Below, piece after piece: positions 5,836 through 9,179 of a stretch of DNA of 9,179 bases. Each line of letters begins with the position of its first letter. Position 1 is the stretch's first letter. Source of the DNA: Alphaproteobacteria bacterium (lineage in GTDB: Bacteria; Pseudomonadota; Alphaproteobacteria; Sphingomonadales; Sphingomonadaceae); the NCBI GenBank assembly GCA_028869975.1, contig JAGWQR010000152.1:1-9179 (forward strand). The letters run 5' to 3'. The notes under the pieces were generated by a model. That model saw only the letters and a list, made by a program, of their open reading frames with translations. It was not told where the DNA came from and searched no databases. Position numbers and translations under genes: made by a program.

Positions 5836-8529
5836 ATGAACATGGAGACAGTGAAGCGGAGCGTATCGGCTTTGGCCATAGCATTTGGTATGGTCTGCAT
5901 CGGCGCCGCGCCGGCCCCTGCGCAAAACACGACAGCACCGGACAGCGCTACCATGAAAGCCCGGGCACTGGTCGCAAAGCTTACGCTCGACGAGAAACTA
6001 ACTCTGCTCACGAATACATCGGCGGCAGTACCGCGCCTCAACATTCCCGCCTATAACTGGTGGACGGAAGCACTGCATGGCCATGCCGGAGATTCGGAAT
6101 CGACCGATTTCCCTGAACCCATCGGCCTTGCCGCCAGTTTCGATGCGCCAATGCTCCATGCGGATGCGGCCGCGATTGCGCAGGAGGTTCGCGCCAACTT
6201 TGCGCTCAAGCGAAAGAAAGATGAAAATGGCCGTGTCGGAAATGGCCTTGATGTCTGGGCGCCCAATATCAACATTTTCCGCGATCCGCGCTGGGGGCGC
6301 GGGCAGGAAACCTATGGCGAAGACCCGTATCTTACGTCGAAGATGGGCGTCGCCTTTGTCACGGGGATGCAGGGGCCAGACCCCGCGCATCCGGTCGTCA
6401 TCGCTACGCCAAAACATTTCGCCGTGCATAGTGGGCCGGAACCGACGCGTCATGAGGCGAACGTCATAGTTTCGCTGCATGATATGGAAGACACTTATCT
6501 GCCCGCATTCCGCGCGGCGGTTGTGGAAGGCCATGCCGGATCAATCATGTGCGCCTATAACAGCATCAACGGCCAGCCAGCGTGCGCCAATGACTTCCTG
6601 CTTAAGACCAAATTGCGCGGCGACTGGGGCTTCAAGGGCTATGTCGTATCCGATTGCGATGCGCTGAGCGACATCTCTGCGCATCATCACTATCGAGCGA
6701 CACGCGAGGCGGGCGTGGGCGCGGCCTTCGAGGCTGGTGTCGATAATGAATGCGCCATTCTCTACCCCAAGGACAGTTACAAGAAGGCGGTGGACAAGGG
6801 TGACTTGAGCCAAGCGGACATCGACCGCGCCCTGGTGCGACTGTTTGCGGCACGTTACCGGCTGGGAGAACTCCCCGCCAGGTCAGTCACGCGAGTTTCG
6901 CAGGGAATAGAATTGGGTGGCGGAAGCGACCCTGTATTTACGCCAGAACATACGGCACTGGCGCTCAAGACTGCCGAAGAAAGTCTCGTCCTACTCAAGA
7001 ATAATGGCATTCTGCCGCTCATCAAGCCTGACGCGAAGATTGCCGTCATCGGCCCGCTCGCCGACGAGAGGCGCGTGCTGCGGGGCAATTATTCGAACGA
7101 TCATGCACCGCACCCGGTCTCGGTGCTGGCGGGCCTTCGCGCCGCGCTCCCCCATGCGCAGATCACTCTTGTACCATCCGGTCCGTTCGCTGGCGATGCT
7201 GATGTCATGCCGGAATCCGATCTGCGGACGGCTGACGGCAAGCCGGGGCTGACGCTGTCGGTTTATGACGAAACGCCGCCAAAGGGCGAGCCGCCTAACA
7301 CCGCGATGGACCTGCCCTCGCTTGATGATGTATCCCCCACCGCCAAATTGTTCAAAACGACGACCACGCCCAATGTAGACATTGACGTGTTCGATCCGGT
7401 GCGCGGGCTTCCGGCCAAGTTCAAGGCGGTCTGGACGGGGTCGTTCATTCCGCCGGCGACCGGGAACTATCTGCTAGGATTGCGGGGCGTCGCGGGTAAG
7501 CTGGAACTGGACGGCAAGCCGGTTGTGTCGATCGTCGGTTATCCCGGCCCCGCCAAATATGGTTCGGTTGCGCTGGAGGGCGGCCATGCCTATCCGCTCA
7601 AACTGATCGCACCCTCGTTCAGCTTCCCGGGTTCGCCCTCAGGTGTGCTCGCGTTGCAACTGGTCTGGACGCGCGTTTCTGAAACGCCGGAAGCCGATGC
7701 GGCTGCCGCCGCCAAAGCAGCCGATCTCACAATTGCCGTCGTTGGCCTGACCTCCGATCTCGAAGGCGAGGAAATGAAAGTCGATCAGCCCGGTTTCAAG
7801 GGCGGAGACCGCACCAGCCTGGATCTGCCGGCCGATGAGCAACGCCTGCTCGAAGCTGCCAAGCAATCAGGCAAGCCGTTGGTTGTTGTTGCGATGAATG
7901 GCAGTGCACTCAATATGAGCTGGGCAAAGGAGAATGCCGATGCTGTGCTTGAGGCCTGGTATCCGGGCGAGCGTGGCGGAACCGCAGTGGCGCGCGCGAT
8001 CATAGGCGCGGTCAATCCGGCGGGGCGTCTCCCCGTCACCTTCTACAAGAGTGTCGATGACCTGCCCGCGTTCGAAGATTATAACATGGCCAACCGCACC
8101 TATCGCTATTTCAAGGGCAAACCAGTCTATCCGTTCGGTTATGGACTGAGCTATACGCGCTTTGGATACGCGCCGCTCAGTGTGAACCGCGCGGGCGCAG
8201 GTTATCAGGTGAACACGACCGTCACCAATCTCGGCAAGCGCGCCGGCGATGAAGTGGCACAGCTTTACCTGACTTTCCCGGATGTTCCCGGTGCCCCGCG
8301 CATTGCGTTGCGCGGGTTCCAGCGGCTGCATCTGGCGGCGGGCGCGCACCAGCGCGTGCGCTTCACGCTCAACGCGCGGGACCTGAGTTCTGTGCGTCCC
8401 GATGGCAAACATGCCGTGGCGCGTGGGCGCTACACCATATCGATCGGCGGCGGTCAGCCCGGAACCGGGGTGCCCTCGCAATCAGCGGCTCTCACGATCA
8501 CGCGCAAAAAACTGGTTTCTGACCGGTAA
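5836..8529 (+). CDS. Exported GH3 glycoside hydrolase with PA14-like insert, probable beta-xylosidase
   Basis: An 897-aa enzyme that should release terminal beta-linked sugars, most likely xylose from xylo-oligosaccharides, outside the inner membrane. A signal peptide (residues 1-29, APA/Q cleavage) indicates periplasmic or outer-membrane location. The N-terminal GH3 barrel shows NWWTEALHG (typical of the beta-xylosidase branch), WAPNINIFRDPRWGRGQETYGEDP, KHFAVHSGPE (193-202), MCAYNSINGQPACA (cysteines 239 and 250) and YVVSDCDAL with the nucleophile Asp273. The second GH3 domain is interrupted by a PA14-like segment at roughly 475-615. It resumes with VGLTSDLEGEEMKVD (636-650), where Glu643 or Glu645 is the likely acid/base, then GGDRTSLDLP. 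A C-terminal fibronectin III-like domain follows at about 790-885. The start is supported by AGGA at 5823-5826; Met3 is an alternative. It lies 77 bp after the receptor gene. Beta-glucosidase activity is the main alternative, since GH3 specificity is hard to read from sequence. Confidence 0.92.
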   Translation: MNMETVKRSVSALAIAFGMVCIGAAPAPAQNTTAPDSATMKARALVAKLTLDEKLTLLTNTSAAVPRLNIPAYNWWTEALHGHAGDSESTDFPEPIGLAASFDAPMLHADAAAIAQEVRANFALKRKKDENGRVGNGLDVWAPNINIFRDPRWGRGQETYGEDPYLTSKMGVAFVTGMQGPDPAHPVVIATPKHFAVHSGPEPTRHEANVIVSLHDMEDTYLPAFRAAVVEGHAGSIMCAYNSINGQPACANDFLLKTKLRGDWGFKGYVVSDCDALSDISAHHHYRATREAGVGAAFEAGVDNECAILYPKDSYKKAVDKGDLSQADIDRALVRLFAARYRLGELPARSVTRVSQGIELGGGSDPVFTPEHTALALKTAEESLVLLKNNGILPLIKPDAKIAVIGPLADERRVLRGNYSNDHAPHPVSVLAGLRAALPHAQITLVPSGPFAGDADVMPESDLRTADGKPGLTLSVYDETPPKGEPPNTAMDLPSLDDVSPTAKLFKTTTTPNVDIDVFDPVRGLPAKFKAVWTGSFIPPATGNYLLGLRGVAGKLELDGKPVVSIVGYPGPAKYGSVALEGGHAYPLKLIAPSFSFPGSPSGVLALQLVWTRVSETPEADAAAAAKAADLTIAVVGLTSDLEGEEMKVDQPGFKGGDRTSLDLPADEQRLLEAAKQSGKPLVVVAMNGSALNMSWAKENADAVLEAWYPGERGGTAVARAIIGAVNPAGRLPVTFYKSVDDLPAFEDYNMANRTYRYFKGKPVYPFGYGLSYTRFGYAPLSVNRAGAGYQVNTTVTNLGKRAGDEVAQLYLTFPDVPGAPRIALRGFQRLHLAAGAHQRVRFTLNARDLSSVRPDGKHAVARGRYTISIGGGQPGTGVPSQSAALTITRKKLVSDR

Positions 8530-8531
8530 GA

Positions 8532-9179
8532 TCAGACCGTTCCTGATTCAAAGTGCGCAATGACCTGCGCGAGATCAACTGTCGTGCGGATACCGGGTGC
8601 CGCCGCGCACACATGCGGCACAGCATTGACGCCGCGGTGTGCGGTCAAACCCGGCGTCATCGCCGGATATTCCTCAGGAGAAACCGGGAAGCGGATATTG
8701 ACCTCAAGCGGTGTGTCTCCCTCGACCACCACCCGCCAGCCTGAGTCGCGCAACGCCCAGTCGGCGTCGATGTCGGTGGTGCAAAACCAGTTGGCACGGA
8801 AGCGCAGCACGGGCTTGCCCTTGTGCCGCCCCTCGGTCGTGATGCGCTGCGCGCCGACCGTGCCTTTGGGGATGGTGCCCGCAGCAATCTGCATATCCGC
8901 GCGCGCCGCCGCCAGCTCGCCAAAGGCGTGGATATCGTCGAACGGCAGGCCAATCGCATCAGCAATCTGGCCCAGTGACAGTGCAAAGTCATGCTTGACA
9001 TACTCGACCTTGTTCTGGTCGAAGTCCGCCACAGACGCGCCAAACCCCATGATGTTGAAGATCATATCGGGCGAGTTGCGGCTCGACACATCGCCATATT
9101 CATCTATGGTCAAGCAATTGAGCCGCCGTTGCAGCGAGAGGAGTTGCAGCGCCACAGCCTCGGTGATGAAACCGGGGCT
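8532..9179 (-). CDS. DapB-like NAD(P)-dependent reductase / amine dehydrogenase family protein, C-terminal part
   Basis: The frame is open from the right edge and ends at TGA (8534-8532), giving the last 215 residues. The N-terminal Rossmann nucleotide-binding part (about 130-150 residues in relatives) lies outside. The visible portion starts SPGFITEAVALQLLSLQRRL and contains MGFGASVADF, IAAGTIPKGTVGAQRI, GWRVVVEGDTPLE and VNAVPHVCAAAPGI. This order is typical of the C-terminal domain of proteins annotated as dihydrodipicolinate-reductase-like or 2,4-diaminopentanoate-dehydrogenase-like. The substrate cannot be inferred, and true DapB is shorter and different in this region. A GTG at 9155 in this frame is not the start, because coding similarity continues upstream to the edge. 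The gene converges on the GH3 gene with only 2 bp between stops and shows no visible link to xylose metabolism. Confidence 0.8.
   Translation of the reverse strand, partial: SPGFITEAVALQLLSLQRRLNCLTIDEYGDVSSRNSPDMIFNIMGFGASVADFDQNKVEYVKHDFALSLGQIADAIGLPFDDIHAFGELAAARADMQIAAGTIPKGTVGAQRITTEGRHKGKPVLRFRANWFCTTDIDADWALRDSGWRVVVEGDTPLEVNIRFPVSPEEYPAMTPGLTAHRGVNAVPHVCAAAPGIRTTVDLAQVIAHFESGTV

Noticed and set aside
5998..6534. Minus-strand open frame (178 codons) opposite the GH3 catalytic domain
   Set aside because: The plus strand encodes conserved GH3 motifs throughout this interval, and the antisense product shows no recognisable domain.

Overview
The window looks like a D-xylose / xylo-oligosaccharide utilisation locus from a Gram-negative alphaproteobacterium, most likely a sphingomonad (Sphingomonas/Novosphingobium/Sphingopyxis type). 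The assignment rests on the moderately GC-rich sequence, a large TonB-dependent receptor of the 'IVVTG ... LVLMDGHR ... SYGSDAVGGVINF' type, a LacI-family regulator between the sugar genes, and the overall gene style. It is inference; there is no rRNA or other marker gene to confirm it.

Layout. (1) Left edge, minus strand: the first 98 codons of xylA (xylose isomerase), preceded after an 11-bp gap by a complete xylB (xylulokinase). The two form an operon transcribed leftward in the order xylB-xylA. (2) A 97-bp divergent intergenic region with a LacI-type operator, then a rightward LacI-family regulator gene (probable xylose regulator). (3) A 160-bp intergenic region with a second, nearly identical operator (12 of 14 bases shared), a TTGACA box and a strong Shine-Dalgarno sequence. 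(4) A rightward pair: a TonB-dependent outer-membrane receptor of 889 aa and, after 77 bp containing a 10-bp-stem hairpin, an exported GH3 glycoside hydrolase of 897 aa with a PA14-like insert, probably a beta-xylosidase. (5) Right edge, minus strand and convergent with the GH3 gene (stop codons 2 bp apart): the C-terminal 215 codons of a DapB-like NAD(P)-dependent reductase/amine dehydrogenase family protein, apparently unrelated to xylose.

How it fits together. The receptor would bring xylo-oligosaccharides across the outer membrane, the exported GH3 enzyme would release xylose, and XylA plus XylB would convert xylose to xylulose 5-phosphate for the pentose phosphate pathway. The paired operators suggest that one LacI-type repressor controls both the intracellular catabolic operon and the uptake/hydrolysis operon. 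No inner-membrane xylose transporter is present in the window. No RNA genes, mobile elements, CRISPR arrays or origins were seen. No gene-free stretch exceeds 160 bp. I do not see a novel defence or mobile system here; the most informative unexplained structure is the shared operator pair.
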